Shown in pieces: positions 50,017-56,941 of a stretch of 59,704 nt of DNA. The notes under the pieces were generated by a model. The model worked only from the letters and a program-made list of their open reading frames with translations. It made no database searches and was not told the origin of the DNA. Made by a program: the position numbers and the translations under genes. Position 1 is the stretch's first letter. Each line of letters begins with the position of its first letter. This DNA is from a virus: the IMG/VR virus record IMGVR_UViG_3300013306_000018, positions 1-59,704 of that record, one strand, 5' to 3'.

Positions 50017-50421
50017 ATGAACTATATCAACCCGAACAAAGAAAACCCTACTGGACGAGGCAACGAGGCCCGAGGCCCGGCATCCCGGCGGGGCTATGAG
50101 AAACACCCCGAGCGGGTGTTCAGGTCAAAACAGGATATAGTCGTGCCGGCGGGGACGGTGTTTGCTCGCGCCCCCCTGGAGCGCGGCGGGGTGGACAGAA
50201 CCGAGGGGATCGTAGCGCTGGGGTCTGACGCCACAGCCTACCTAAACCTGCCGGTGCGCGTCGTCGAGATCGACGCCAAGGAGTGGTTCGAGGAGATAAC
50301 CGGCTACGAGCGGTTGGGATCGCCTAGAGAAGAAGTTGGAGCTGAGCGACAAGCTGGGACTGAGCGACAAGTTGGAGTTGAGCGACAGGTGGGGCATGAA
50401 GAAACAGCTGGGAATACCTGA
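50017..50421 (+). CDS. Protein of unknown function with RGNE and repeat-encoded tail
   Basis: 134 residues from the ATG at 50017 (GGGAG 8 bases before). The N-terminus contains NPTGRGNEARGPASRRGYEK. A compact middle part follows (RVFRSKQDIVVPAGTVFARA). The C-terminus, EVGAERQAGTERQVGVER, is encoded by an 18-base tandem repeat. A 13-base DNA repeat encodes the RGNE segment. Role unknown. Confidence 0.65.
   Translation: MNYINPNKENPTGRGNEARGPASRRGYEKHPERVFRSKQDIVVPAGTVFARAPLERGGVDRTEGIVALGSDATAYLNLPVRVVEIDAKEWFEEITGYERLGSPREEVGAERQAGTERQVGVERQVGHEETAGNT
50332..50403 (+). repeat. 18-base tandem repeat, about four copies
   Basis: Units start at 50332, 50350, 50368 and 50386. The first three are near identical (GAAGTTGGAGCTGAGCGA type), the fourth diverged. 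Two frames stay open through the array. One encodes Q-x-G-x-E-R repeats at the end of the upstream gene; the other encodes L-x-L-S-D-K. Confidence 0.88.
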
Positions 50422-50683
50422 GATCCGCGACTGGCTGCACGTCCTGGCGGATCTGGAAGTGGCGGCGGGGCGGAGTACTCAAGGGGCCCTGCTTCACTTC
50501 CTGGCGGAGGCAACAAGGAGGCGGCGGGCGGTGCGCCGCGCGCCGGTGCAGCGGGCCGCCCGGCCGCCCCGGAAGCTGGTCGACGCGTATATCCACAACC
50601 ACCCCGGCGCCGACTACATGGCAATTGCCAACGCATTCGGGACGAATGTAGGCAGAATATCCGAAGTGCTCAGTCCACCCTAA
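50396..50683 (+). CDS. Small protein, paralogous to the gene at 50920
   Basis: 95 residues. It starts at ATG 50396 inside the repeat array, after AGGTGGGG. IPEIRDWLHVLADLEVAAGR then LHFLAEATRRR matches the neighbour at 50920 over about 45 residues. A helical, helix-turn-helix-like C-terminus follows (KLVDAYIHNHPGADYMAIAN). The family is unknown. Confidence 0.66.
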   Translation: MKKQLGIPEIRDWLHVLADLEVAAGRSTQGALLHFLAEATRRRRAVRRAPVQRAARPPRKLVDAYIHNHPGADYMAIANAFGTNVGRISEVLSPP

Positions 50684-50738
50684 GGAGTAAGCGATTGCCC
50701 TCTAGCGAGGGTATCGCCCAGAAGGAAGGAGATGTCCG

Positions 50739-50918
50739 ATGCCGATCAAGACCCGAGGCAACGAGGGTAGTCCGGCGCAGCGCAAGAAGCAGGTGTTTGA
50801 CGAGTTCAAGGCCGGTACGCTCAACTCGGGCAAGAACGGACCTATAGTCAAGGACCGGAAACAGGCGATCGCCATCGCCTTAAGTGAAGCGAAGCCGCGT
50901 AAGGGAGCGAAGAAATAA
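50739..50918 (+). CDS. Small basic DUF6496-like protein (59 residues)
   Basis: MPIKTRGNEGSPAQRKKQVF, then IVKDRKQAIAIALSEAKP. The KxRKQAIAIALSEA pattern is typical of short proteins in phage and bacterial genomes sometimes labelled DUF6496. The RGNE segment is shared with the 134-residue neighbour through a 13-base DNA repeat. AAGGAG precedes the ATG. Confidence 0.74.
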   Translation: MPIKTRGNEGSPAQRKKQVFDEFKAGTLNSGKNGPIVKDRKQAIAIALSEAKPRKGAKK

Positions 50919-50919
50919 C

Positions 50920-51126
50920 ATGACGATACCAGAGGTTAGACACTGCCTCGTAGCGCTAGCGGGCAGGATCGAGGCTGGCGAGGCGGGCGATCCGCAGGAG
51001 ACCGCGGCGATCCTGCGATACCTCGCCGAGCAGACCCGGCGGGCGCCGCGGGGTAGTCGGAAAGGGGTCGATGGGAGTGGGATCCCAGCGCAGGACGACC
51101 CGCCGGAGCAACAGGCGGCGGAGTGA
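50920..51126 (+). CDS. Small protein, paralogous to the gene at 50396
   Basis: 68 residues. MTIPEVRHCLVALAGRIEAG then ETAAILRYLAEQTRRAP, alike in pattern to the 50396 protein. It starts two bases after the previous stop. The pair looks like a local gene duplication. Function unknown. Confidence 0.68.
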   Translation: MTIPEVRHCLVALAGRIEAGEAGDPQETAAILRYLAEQTRRAPRGSRKGVDGSGIPAQDDPPEQQAAE

Positions 51127-51148
51127 GAAGCCGGAGCTGTGCGGAAGT

Positions 51149-51190
51149 GCCGCCCCTACCCCGCGCACAAGGGCCGGCGGGGTAGGCGGC
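51149..51190. terminator. GC-rich hairpin between convergent genes
   Basis: GCCGCC-C-CTACCCCGC (51149-51164) pairs with GCGGGGTAGGCGGC (51177-51190) with one bulge. There is no T run, so it may not be a simple rho-independent terminator. Its place between two convergent genes fits a shared terminator. Confidence 0.6.
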
Positions 51191-51203
51191 CCGCGGCCGG
51201 CGT

Positions 51204-51440
51204 CTAACCTGAAAACTTCTTAGGGAGTGGGGGGAGGTCGAGTGGGGCGAGCATTTCCTGCCATAGGCGGGTGAGAGAGACGAGCTGGTGCTCCGCAGTC
51301 ATCCGCCCAGCCGTCACTTCGTCGCAGCTCCAGCGGTACTGGTTCTTAAAAAACTCGCACTTGCGGGCGAGCATGTCGAAGAAAGCGAGGGTGGGCTGGC
51401 GGGGGACAGTGATAGTAGCGGGGGTGGTATTGGACAACAC
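51204..51440 (-). CDS. Protein of unknown function
   Basis: 78 residues from a GTG (51440) or TTG (51437) after GGGGAGAG. QPTLAFFDMLARKCEFFKNQ then TAEHQLVSLTRLWQEML is helical and protein-like. Ends PPLPKKFSG. No family recognised. Confidence 0.58.
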   Translation of the reverse strand: MLSNTTPATITVPRQPTLAFFDMLARKCEFFKNQYRWSCDEVTAGRMTAEHQLVSLTRLWQEMLAPLDLPPLPKKFSG

Positions 51441-51840
51441 ACACTCTCCCCAGGTTCGCCGCTGCACGAGTGCTCACACGGGGGAGTGACGCACCGACAG
51501 CGGTATGTTTGCCGCTCACGGTAAGGAGCTGTGTATGAACACGAGCCAGCTCCTATAGTTCCTATAAGCTTACAACCTAGGTAAAGGGTGTCAACCGCGA
51601 CGAGCCCTAATACCGACATATTTGTCGGGCATTAGTAGAACTCAGGCACACATACTCGCCATAAGGTCGTGTTGACCTTACGTGCTCGTTCTTATAGCAA
51701 TGCCACTGCACGAGCTTGGCGAGGGGGGGTGTTAATAGATTACTGGCGGCTCACCTCGGAGGGCTGCCCTGGCTTCCGGTGTGCATATACTACTTACCTC
51801 CCGAACAACCCTTGTTACGTTGATATGTAAGGCATTGCTT
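51441..51840. other. Non-coding gap with palindromes
   Basis: No convincing gene in 400 bases. It contains a perfect 6-base inverted repeat, CCGACA-TATT-TGTCGG (51613-51628), a possible operator. It also has CTATAGGAG-like sequence near 51553 on the minus strand and AT-rich stretches that could hold promoters for the divergent genes. Confidence 0.45.
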
Positions 51841-52050
51841 GTGGCCGAGTCAATACCTTCTACAGGAAAATCTCGTCGAGGACGGGGGCGGCCTCGAATG
51901 AACGCGGTAGCACAGCACTTCACGATGCCGCCGGCAATGTCGATGGCGATCGATCGGTGGATTGCCGCTCAACCGGAGCCGCGGCCCTCGCGGCCAGAAG
52001 CGATCAGGCGGTTGCTGACGCGGGCCCTCACGCTTGATCCTCTCCCTTAG
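51841..52050 (+). CDS. Ribbon-helix-helix-like protein
   Basis: 69 residues from the GTG after AAGG. A basic SRRGRGRPRMN segment is followed by TMPPAMSMAIDRWIAAQPEP then RPEAIRRLLTRALT, the strand-helix-helix pattern of ribbon-helix-helix proteins. Likely a small repressor. Overlaps the convergent gene by 23 bases. Confidence 0.7.
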   Translation: MAESIPSTGKSRRGRGRPRMNAVAQHFTMPPAMSMAIDRWIAAQPEPRPSRPEAIRRLLTRALTLDPLP

Positions 52051-52486
52051 GCTCGTCGTCGGGCTCAAAGCCGGGAGGTTGATAATAGTCATAAACCTGG
52101 ATCAGCACGTCCGAGGGGACGATGTAGCGCTCCTTGATGGCGCTGGCGCGGCGCTGCTCGATGTTGCCGTCGCGGTAGCGGGTCTCGATGGAGAGGTTGC
52201 CCTCGGCGATGTGCAGGTTCAAGACGGCGTCGACCGTGGGGATGGACATCTTCAGGTGCTTGGCGACTTGCGGTCGCGTCGGGAACGGCCGGGGACCACC
52301 GCGTGCCTTATGGAGCTGCACGATGAACGCCAGCAGTTTGGCGGCCTGCCGCGGCGGGCGGCAGATCTTCTCATCGATCTCCATGAGGAAGCGGACGAAC
52401 TCCTCGACCACCTCCGGCTTGGGTCTGTGGCCGATGCGCTTGGGACGGAAAGACCCACTGGGGGACTTTGCCTTAAGGTTGACCAC
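52028..52486 (-). CDS. Winged-helix regulator
   Basis: 152 residues. A helical N-terminus (EVVEEFVRFLMEIDEKICRP) precedes a clear winged-helix (RPQVAKHLKMSIPTVDAVLN, then LSIETRYRDGNIEQRR). It could be a repressor or replication regulator of the lysogeny region. Upstream (52560-52700) two copies of CTAGTTACC-type sequence stand in the gap. Confidence 0.7.
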   Translation of the reverse strand: MVNLKAKSPSGSFRPKRIGHRPKPEVVEEFVRFLMEIDEKICRPPRQAAKLLAFIVQLHKARGGPRPFPTRPQVAKHLKMSIPTVDAVLNLHIAEGNLSIETRYRDGNIEQRRASAIKERYIVPSDVLIQVYDYYQPPGFEPDDEPKGEDQA

Positions 52487-52693
52487 GTCCTGGACCCCTC
52501 TTATTTTTACCCACAGGGTCAGGCGCCGGATGGCGCGGCCTGTGTATAACCATGTATAGTAGTGCTAGTTACCCTGTGCAAGGGCTTATATAGGTTAATC
52601 ACCCTAGGGTGCGGCAGGGTGCCGCACCTCGCAGCCTCGGGGAAACCGGGATAACCCCCTCAAATTGCTTACCGTTTAATTTCGATAGCAATG

Positions 52694-52939
52694 CTAGTTA
52701 CCTGAGATGTAATCCTGCTTACGAGCACCCCTGCATAATGAGAGAGGTGTTCCACCGCAGCCGCGGCAGCGGGTCCGACCGTTCACTTTGTCGATTGCCG
52801 GAGGGCCATCCTCGACCCAGCAGACCTCACCGCCCCGGCAGGTGGTGGGGCGCTGTTGGGCGCGGTACTCGCGATACGAGGCGAAGAGGAGTAACTCGTC
52901 CTCTTCATAATAACGGTCGCCACGATAGTAATGTGTCAC
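52694..52939 (-). CDS. Small protein with a CRGCGG zinc knuckle, GTG start
   Basis: 81 residues. YEEDELLLFASYREYRAQQR then RCRGCGGTPLSLCRGARK. The GTG overlaps the previous stop (GTGA), which supports coupling. A perfect GTGTCACT/AGTGACAC inverted repeat surrounds the start region. Confidence 0.58.
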   Translation of the reverse strand: MTHYYRGDRYYEEDELLLFASYREYRAQQRPTTCRGGEVCWVEDGPPAIDKVNGRTRCRGCGGTPLSLCRGARKQDYISGN

Positions 52940-53148
52940 TGTTCATTATCCCTAGTGTTAGTGACACTCGCCACCCGCAGCAATATTGCTATAACCGGAA
53001 TGCTCACATGCTGCATCGCAGCATTAGTAGATGACACACGCTGCGGTATGATTATCGACGGACACCATCCGACACAACGTAACACGTTGAGGCGGCGAGG
53101 ATATTGCGGTGCAACAGGTGGCGGCTGGTTATCGTTGGCAGGAGTCAT
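52936..53148 (-). CDS. Small protein of unknown function
   Basis: 70 residues, MTPANDNQPPPVAPQYPRRL, a start shared by many small phage proteins. A central CVGWCPSIII segment and a helical end follow. The ATG at 53148 is preferred over the longer frame. It overlaps the next gene by four bases. Confidence 0.58.
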   Translation of the reverse strand: MTPANDNQPPPVAPQYPRRLNVLRCVGWCPSIIIPQRVSSTNAAMQHVSIPVIAILLRVASVTNTRDNEQ

Positions 53149-53208
53149 AAAAAGGCCTGCCGTCACCCAGGGGTAAGTGGCGGCAGGCAAGTGCGTCGCA
53201 TCGCTCGG

Positions 53209-53784
53209 CTATCGACGATCGAGCAGGGAGAACGGCACCTTGGTGTTGGAGCCGTCGGCGGGGCGGTACTGGCGCAGCCGGTGGGTCAAGGACCGGAGCT
53301 TGATCCCCAGCCGGGCAGCGGCCTCGGCGCGGGGGATGATCCGGGTTTTACCCGCCACCTGCTCGACGATCTGGACGCGGGCATTGACGGCGGCGCTGGC
53401 AGCCTGCTCGGCGGCCCGGTCGCGGGGCGGGTGGGAGGCGAGCCCGAGGGCCTGCTCGGTGGGCCAGCCGTGGTCCAGGCGCCACGCCACCACCCGCCGG
53501 TCGAGGCCCAGCTCCTGCGACCAGCGGAGGATCGACTGGGTCTTGCCGAGGGCGGTCAGCAGGCGAGGGGCGTAGCGGGAGCGAGGGGGTTGAGCTGCGG
53601 GCCGGGGGGGCTCGATAGCCTTCGTGGCCTCAGAAATCCGCTCTGGAGGCGCTGGAGGGGCCTCGACGGGTTTTGGGGTGTCCCAGGGCGGGGAAACCTT
53701 CCGGCCTTCTGGCGGGCTCCGGGGGGCATCTACGGGCCCACCCGCGAGGGAGCGGGCGAGCCGGCTGAGGGATGACGAGGACAT
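53209..53784 (-). CDS. DNA-binding protein with homing-endonuclease-type HTH repeats
   Basis: 191 residues. A Pro-rich first half precedes LGKTQSILRWSQELGLDRRV then VAWRLDHGWPTEQALGL. This is the helix-turn-helix unit often found at the C-terminus of phage HNH endonucleases (GKTQ...W...GLP...LRRGW). A second HTH-like unit (RAEAAARLGIKLRSLTHRLR) ends the protein. There is no nuclease domain. Regulation of the 54-kb control region is plausible. Confidence 0.68.
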   Translation of the reverse strand: MSSSSLSRLARSLAGGPVDAPRSPPEGRKVSPPWDTPKPVEAPPAPPERISEATKAIEPPRPAAQPPRSRYAPRLLTALGKTQSILRWSQELGLDRRVVAWRLDHGWPTEQALGLASHPPRDRAAEQAASAAVNARVQIVEQVAGKTRIIPRAEAAARLGIKLRSLTHRLRQYRPADGSNTKVPFSLLDRR

Positions 53785-54488
53785 TGGCCAAAGATAGCGC
53801 TCCTATAGCCACCGTCAAGGCTAATCAGCGTCCCTATCGGTCCCCCGAAAATAGTAGAATTTTTTGGTGATGAAGTGTCACTGCCGTTGTGTCACCTAGC
53901 AGTACTGTCACTTCGATAAGCACCACTATCGCTTCCCTGGAGGCCTAGCGTCTGAGCGGTGTACCTAACCCGGCGGCCGGGCGCCGAGGCCGTGGACAGA
54001 TCTCCCCCCCGGTGTCGGCCGGTTTGTCTTGTTGTACTTACGAATGCCTTGGTCATATACTGAACAGGCCGAATGGTGCTAGGTCTACCACGCCTTGAGG
54101 ACTGCGAGCTGTGCTTGCTCGACCGGGCGAAGACGCCGATGTGGCGGAGATATACTCCGCCATTGATCCCTAGGATATCAGTGGGTTAGGCGCCGATCGG
54201 CCTGCCGGCCTTTACTTAGACCCAACAATTCGGCGGAGATTGTCGAGCGATTTCAATATAACAAACGTCACACACACTAGAGATCGATCGGTGTGTTTAT
54301 GATATCCTCTAAAAACATCAGTCTCTTACATTACGAATAAACATCACAAACACCATAAACAGGCATTTCAAAGGATCCCTCGCGTCGCGTGTGGAAAAAT
54401 TTTTCGATTTCACCTAAGCTCCCAGGGGGGGAGCATCTGGGAACGTGCTTTTGGTGTTTATCCGTTTATGATCCTCGCCGCTATAACG

Positions 54489-54601
54489 CTAAGCCACTGA
54501 CATCCTAGGGATAAAAATCCCCCCTACCTCAGCCGGTAGCCAAAAAAACCCCGTGTTTGTGACCCTAAGCCATTACAATCCTATAGATAAAATCCCTCCC
54601 T
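54489..54601 (+). repeat. Imperfect direct repeat of about 36 bases
   Basis: CTAAGCCA then ATCCTA, GATAAAAATCCC in the first copy (from 54489) and CTAAGCCA, ATCCTA, GATAAAATCCC in the second (from 54565), with local differences. Such pairs can be binding sites for a phage initiator or repressor. Confidence 0.6.
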
Positions 54602-54778
54602 CCAGCTCCTCGCCAGCCTATTTCACAAAATATATTGCTGTACTTTGCTAGCTGTATTGCCACCCCCTAAAGGGTAAGCGCGCTAGGAGTACTGGTCTTC
54701 CATAGAAGACGTGGCACACCTGCTTGCCATGCGACAACCTGCCGCATCATAGTGGTGCATATAAGCCCTAATAGCCAC

Positions 54779-54807
54779 TTGACGACGTAGCGTAGCGCTA
54801 CTATCTT
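54779..54807 (+). promoter_or_regulatory. Sigma70-like promoter with operator symmetry
   Basis: TTGACG (54779-54784), 17 bases, TATCTT (54802-54807). A palindrome GTAGCGCTAC lies in the spacer. TTGACGACG is repeated inverted as CGTCGTCAA at 54816-54824. It points to the rightward genes from 54913. The symmetry suggests repressor control. Confidence 0.62.
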
Positions 54808-54912
54808 CCGATCACCGTCGTCAATCGACGCCGGCTTTTACTTGGGGCTGCACGGGATTAAACCTCTAGTCTGAACACATCGCTGACTAATTTCAATATG
54901 AGGACCAGACCT

Positions 54913-54969
54913 ATGCGTAATACCACTTTGACTTCCTGGGAAATCCTGATGATCGGGCGTGACACCTGA
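54913..54969 (+). CDS. Short leader-like peptide (18 residues)
   Basis: MRNTTLTSWEILMIGRDT, with GAGGACC upstream. Its stop overlaps the GTG of the following HTH gene (54959), so translation may be coupled. Could be a leader peptide or chance. Confidence 0.4.
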   Translation: MRNTTLTSWEILMIGRDT

Positions 54970-55135
54970 CGCGCTACGGCAGGCGTTGGCGGCTCTGGGG
55001 CTCTCCCAGACCGCCTTCGCCTCTTACCTGGGCGTGCACCGGCTGACGGTGCATAAATGGTGCACCGGCAAGCTGCCGGTGCCTCGCACCGTCGAGGTGA
55101 TCGTGCAATTGTTAACTGAGAGGGCTGAAAGATGA
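54959..55135 (+). CDS. Small Cro/C1-type helix-turn-helix protein, copy 1
   Basis: 58 residues, GTG start. MTPDALRQALAALGLSQTAF, then YLGVHRLTVHKWCTGKLPVP, is a compact xenobiotic-response-element HTH. Its C-terminal LTERAER runs into the next gene (ATGA). The gene at 55716 is a paralogue with the same length. Likely repressor or Cro-like regulator. Confidence 0.78.
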   Translation: MTPDALRQALAALGLSQTAFASYLGVHRLTVHKWCTGKLPVPRTVEVIVQLLTERAER

Positions 55136-55719
55136 CCGACGAAGAGAAGCTGAAAGCCGCGCAGGAACTAGACGCTGCTTATGCGCGAGCCGGGGTTGAG
55201 CAGGGTGACGCTAACGATAAGCTCGACGCCTATGGACATCTTAACTGGACCGTGGGGAATGAGGACTGGATTGCCTGCTTCGACGCTCGCCGCGTCACTG
55301 ACGGCATCGAGTATCACGTAGTGGTCGACTGCGAGAGCGGCGGTTTCACCGACACCATCGAGCACGGCACCGTGCCGGCAACGGCGGAGGGCATCGCGAA
55401 CCTGCTTTGCTTCCCGTCGTACTGGGCCGATATTTGCTCCGAGCACTACATCGACGACGACACGTATGGTCCGGTCGAGTGGCAGGAGACCGACGCATCA
55501 TGGCGGCGGCACCTGGAGTTCCTGCTAACCGTCGAGCCCGACGAAGACGACGAAGATGAGGCTGTTTGCCCGCACTGCGGCTCGCGCAACACCGCTGAGG
55601 TGACTGGAGGTGAGGGTGAGCGAGAGTGCCACGATTGCGGGAGAGAATTTCACGAGGAGGACCATTCGGACGAGCAGTCCCTGGCATACTTCAACCGCTA
55701 CATCGCTGGCGATCGATGA
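55132..55719 (+). CDS. Protein with a C-terminal zinc ribbon
   Basis: 195 residues. The N-terminal part is acidic and helical, the middle has ADICSEHYIDDDTYGPVEW, and the C-terminus is a zinc ribbon: CPHCGSRNTAEVTGGEGERE then CHDCG. It lies between the duplicated HTH genes and overlaps both. Function unknown. Confidence 0.72.
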   Translation: MTDEEKLKAAQELDAAYARAGVEQGDANDKLDAYGHLNWTVGNEDWIACFDARRVTDGIEYHVVVDCESGGFTDTIEHGTVPATAEGIANLLCFPSYWADICSEHYIDDDTYGPVEWQETDASWRRHLEFLLTVEPDEDDEDEAVCPHCGSRNTAEVTGGEGERECHDCGREFHEEDHSDEQSLAYFNRYIAGDR

Positions 55720-55892
55720 CCGCTGACGAACTACGCGCAGCACTGGACCGCCTGGGGTACACCCAGGCGGCCTTCGCCGAACGCATCGGCGTGCACCGCC
55801 TCACCGTGTTGCACTGGCTCGACGGCACCTACAAGGTGCCGCGCTGGGTGGGTGTGATAATCGAACTTTTGGAAGAGAGGGCTGAAAAGTGA
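55716..55892 (+). CDS. Small Cro/C1-type helix-turn-helix protein, copy 2
   Basis: 58 residues. MTADELRAALDRLGYTQAAF, then IGVHRLTVLHWLDGTYKVP. About half identical by eye to copy 1 and of the same length, with a similar end (LEERAEK). It overlaps the genes on both sides. The ATG at 55716 is chosen; the longer upstream frame is not HTH-like. Confidence 0.78.
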   Translation: MTADELRAALDRLGYTQAAFAERIGVHRLTVLHWLDGTYKVPRWVGVIIELLEERAEK

Positions 55893-56284
55893 GTGAGAAC
55901 ATCCTAAGCGCAACGGATCGCAACGCACGAGCCTGCGAGGTATGCCTGCGCGAAGTGATTACGCCTTCACGAGAAGCACTCGTGGAAGCGGGCCAGGGGG
56001 CGTCACGCAGCGCTCTTGCTGTACCTAGGAGTTCTGACATGGACGATGCTGATTTTACGCTGGACGAAATAATGACGCTGCTTAACTACGTCACTAAGCG
56101 CCTCGATACGTTCCACCGCGCCGTCGAGGAGTATAAGCGCCAAGGCGAGCGTGGCACTAGGAAGCTGAAGCAGTCGCAACACAGGTTGGCGCGGTTCGAG
56201 TCGCTTGAGCGCAAGCTGCAGGCCCTCATGCCTGCGCAGCTGCCTGGGCTGACCAACGACACCACTACCGTAGTGGAGAACTGA
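55889..56284 (+). CDS. Coiled-coil protein of unknown function
   Basis: 131 residues from GTG 55889, after GAGAGGGCTGAAAA, the same ribosome-site sequence as before the gene at 55132. A second possible start is ATG 56039 after TAGGAG. The second half is coiled coil (TLLNYVTKRLDTFHRAVEEY). The first half has a CEVC pair. No family recognised. Confidence 0.64.
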   Translation: MSENILSATDRNARACEVCLREVITPSREALVEAGQGASRSALAVPRSSDMDDADFTLDEIMTLLNYVTKRLDTFHRAVEEYKRQGERGTRKLKQSQHRLARFESLERKLQALMPAQLPGLTNDTTTVVEN

Positions 56285-56507
56285 GATGACGTTAGGTGAA
56301 GTGTTTGGCAAAATCTTCAGCGTCTAGGAAAACTTCCCCTGCCTCCGACACCGGATAGCCCGTTCCACCGCACTGGCGGCCTTCCTATCGCCTCTTTGCC
56401 GGCATGGATCACCCCAGCCGGCTTTTGGGGTGCCCGCCGGGCGGACCATGCGCGAACGAAGCGAGCGCATGCCTACACTGGCACAACACCCGAGAGGACA
56501 AAACACC

Positions 56508-56630
56508 ATGGGTCGCAGGATTATTGAAGTCTATCAGCACTGGGTGCGGCTATGCAGCTGGTGCCGGCGGCGCACTACCGTCGCAACTGACGGGCGAAAC
56601 TTATTCTGTCGCGAGTGCGGACGTTGGTAG
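56508..56630 (+). CDS. Tiny zinc-ribbon protein (40 residues)
   Basis: MGRRIIEVYQHWVRLCSWCR, then NLFCRECGRW. Two CxxC knuckles make a full zinc ribbon. GAGAGG lies before the ATG. After its TAG-TAA the same frame continues for 37 protein-like codons without a start (see rejected items). Confidence 0.66.
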   Translation: MGRRIIEVYQHWVRLCSWCRRRTTVATDGRNLFCRECGRW

Positions 56631-56749
56631 TAATCGGCCGGCGCGTTCACCTCGCGCGCGCTCCGCAGCCAGCTCGACCGCTTCCGCAACGAGACGCGCG
56701 AGACGCTGGCGCGGATCGAAGCAACACCTGACCAAAGAGGGTTGATAGG

Positions 56750-56941
56750 ATGAAGCACGTTGTTTACTGGGGCGGCTACTGGTTAGCTGCGGCCTTTGTC
56801 ATCCGCTTCCTGGTGGGTTTCGGTGAACACCAGCAAGGTCTACCCACAGCACCAACCTGGACGATATTTGCTATGGCGACTGCCTTTATTATGGGTGTCG
56901 TCATCCTCCGCTACCTGAACTCTCCTAAAAGGACTAAATAA
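56750..56941 (+). CDS. Small two-span membrane protein, lysis candidate
   Basis: 63 residues. Spans are YWGGYWLAAAFVIRFLVGF and TIFAMATAFIMGVVILRYL, with a basic tail. It is directly followed by the secreted nuclease. Size and topology would fit a small holin or membrane partner; not proven. Confidence 0.66.
   Translation: MKHVVYWGGYWLAAAFVIRFLVGFGEHQQGLPTAPTWTIFAMATAFIMGVVILRYLNSPKRTK

Larger units (their letters stand above)
53785..54912. other. 1.1-kb non-coding control region (operator/origin candidate)
   Basis: No gene in about 1,130 bases. It contains three TGTCAC sites at 53876, 53890 and 53906. It also has a perfect GGCGGAG-ATATA-CTCCGCC hairpin (54143-54161), several GTGTTTATGAT-like sequences on both strands (54290-54480), and an imperfect 36-base direct repeat (54489 and 54565). 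The promoter at 54779 is here too. This density suggests the genetic switch or the replication origin. The longest gene-free stretch in the genome. Confidence 0.6.

Noticed and set aside
54000-54900. CRISPR array
   Set aside because: Repeats here are short, irregularly spaced and differ in sequence. No regular repeat-spacer pattern occurs anywhere in the window.
56637-56750. Gene or readthrough product after the 40-residue zinc-ribbon gene (RSQLDRFRNETRETLARIE...)
   Set aside because: The sequence is protein-like, but two stops in a row (TAG TAA) precede it and no start codon occurs, so neither readthrough nor normal initiation is plausible. It may be a remnant.
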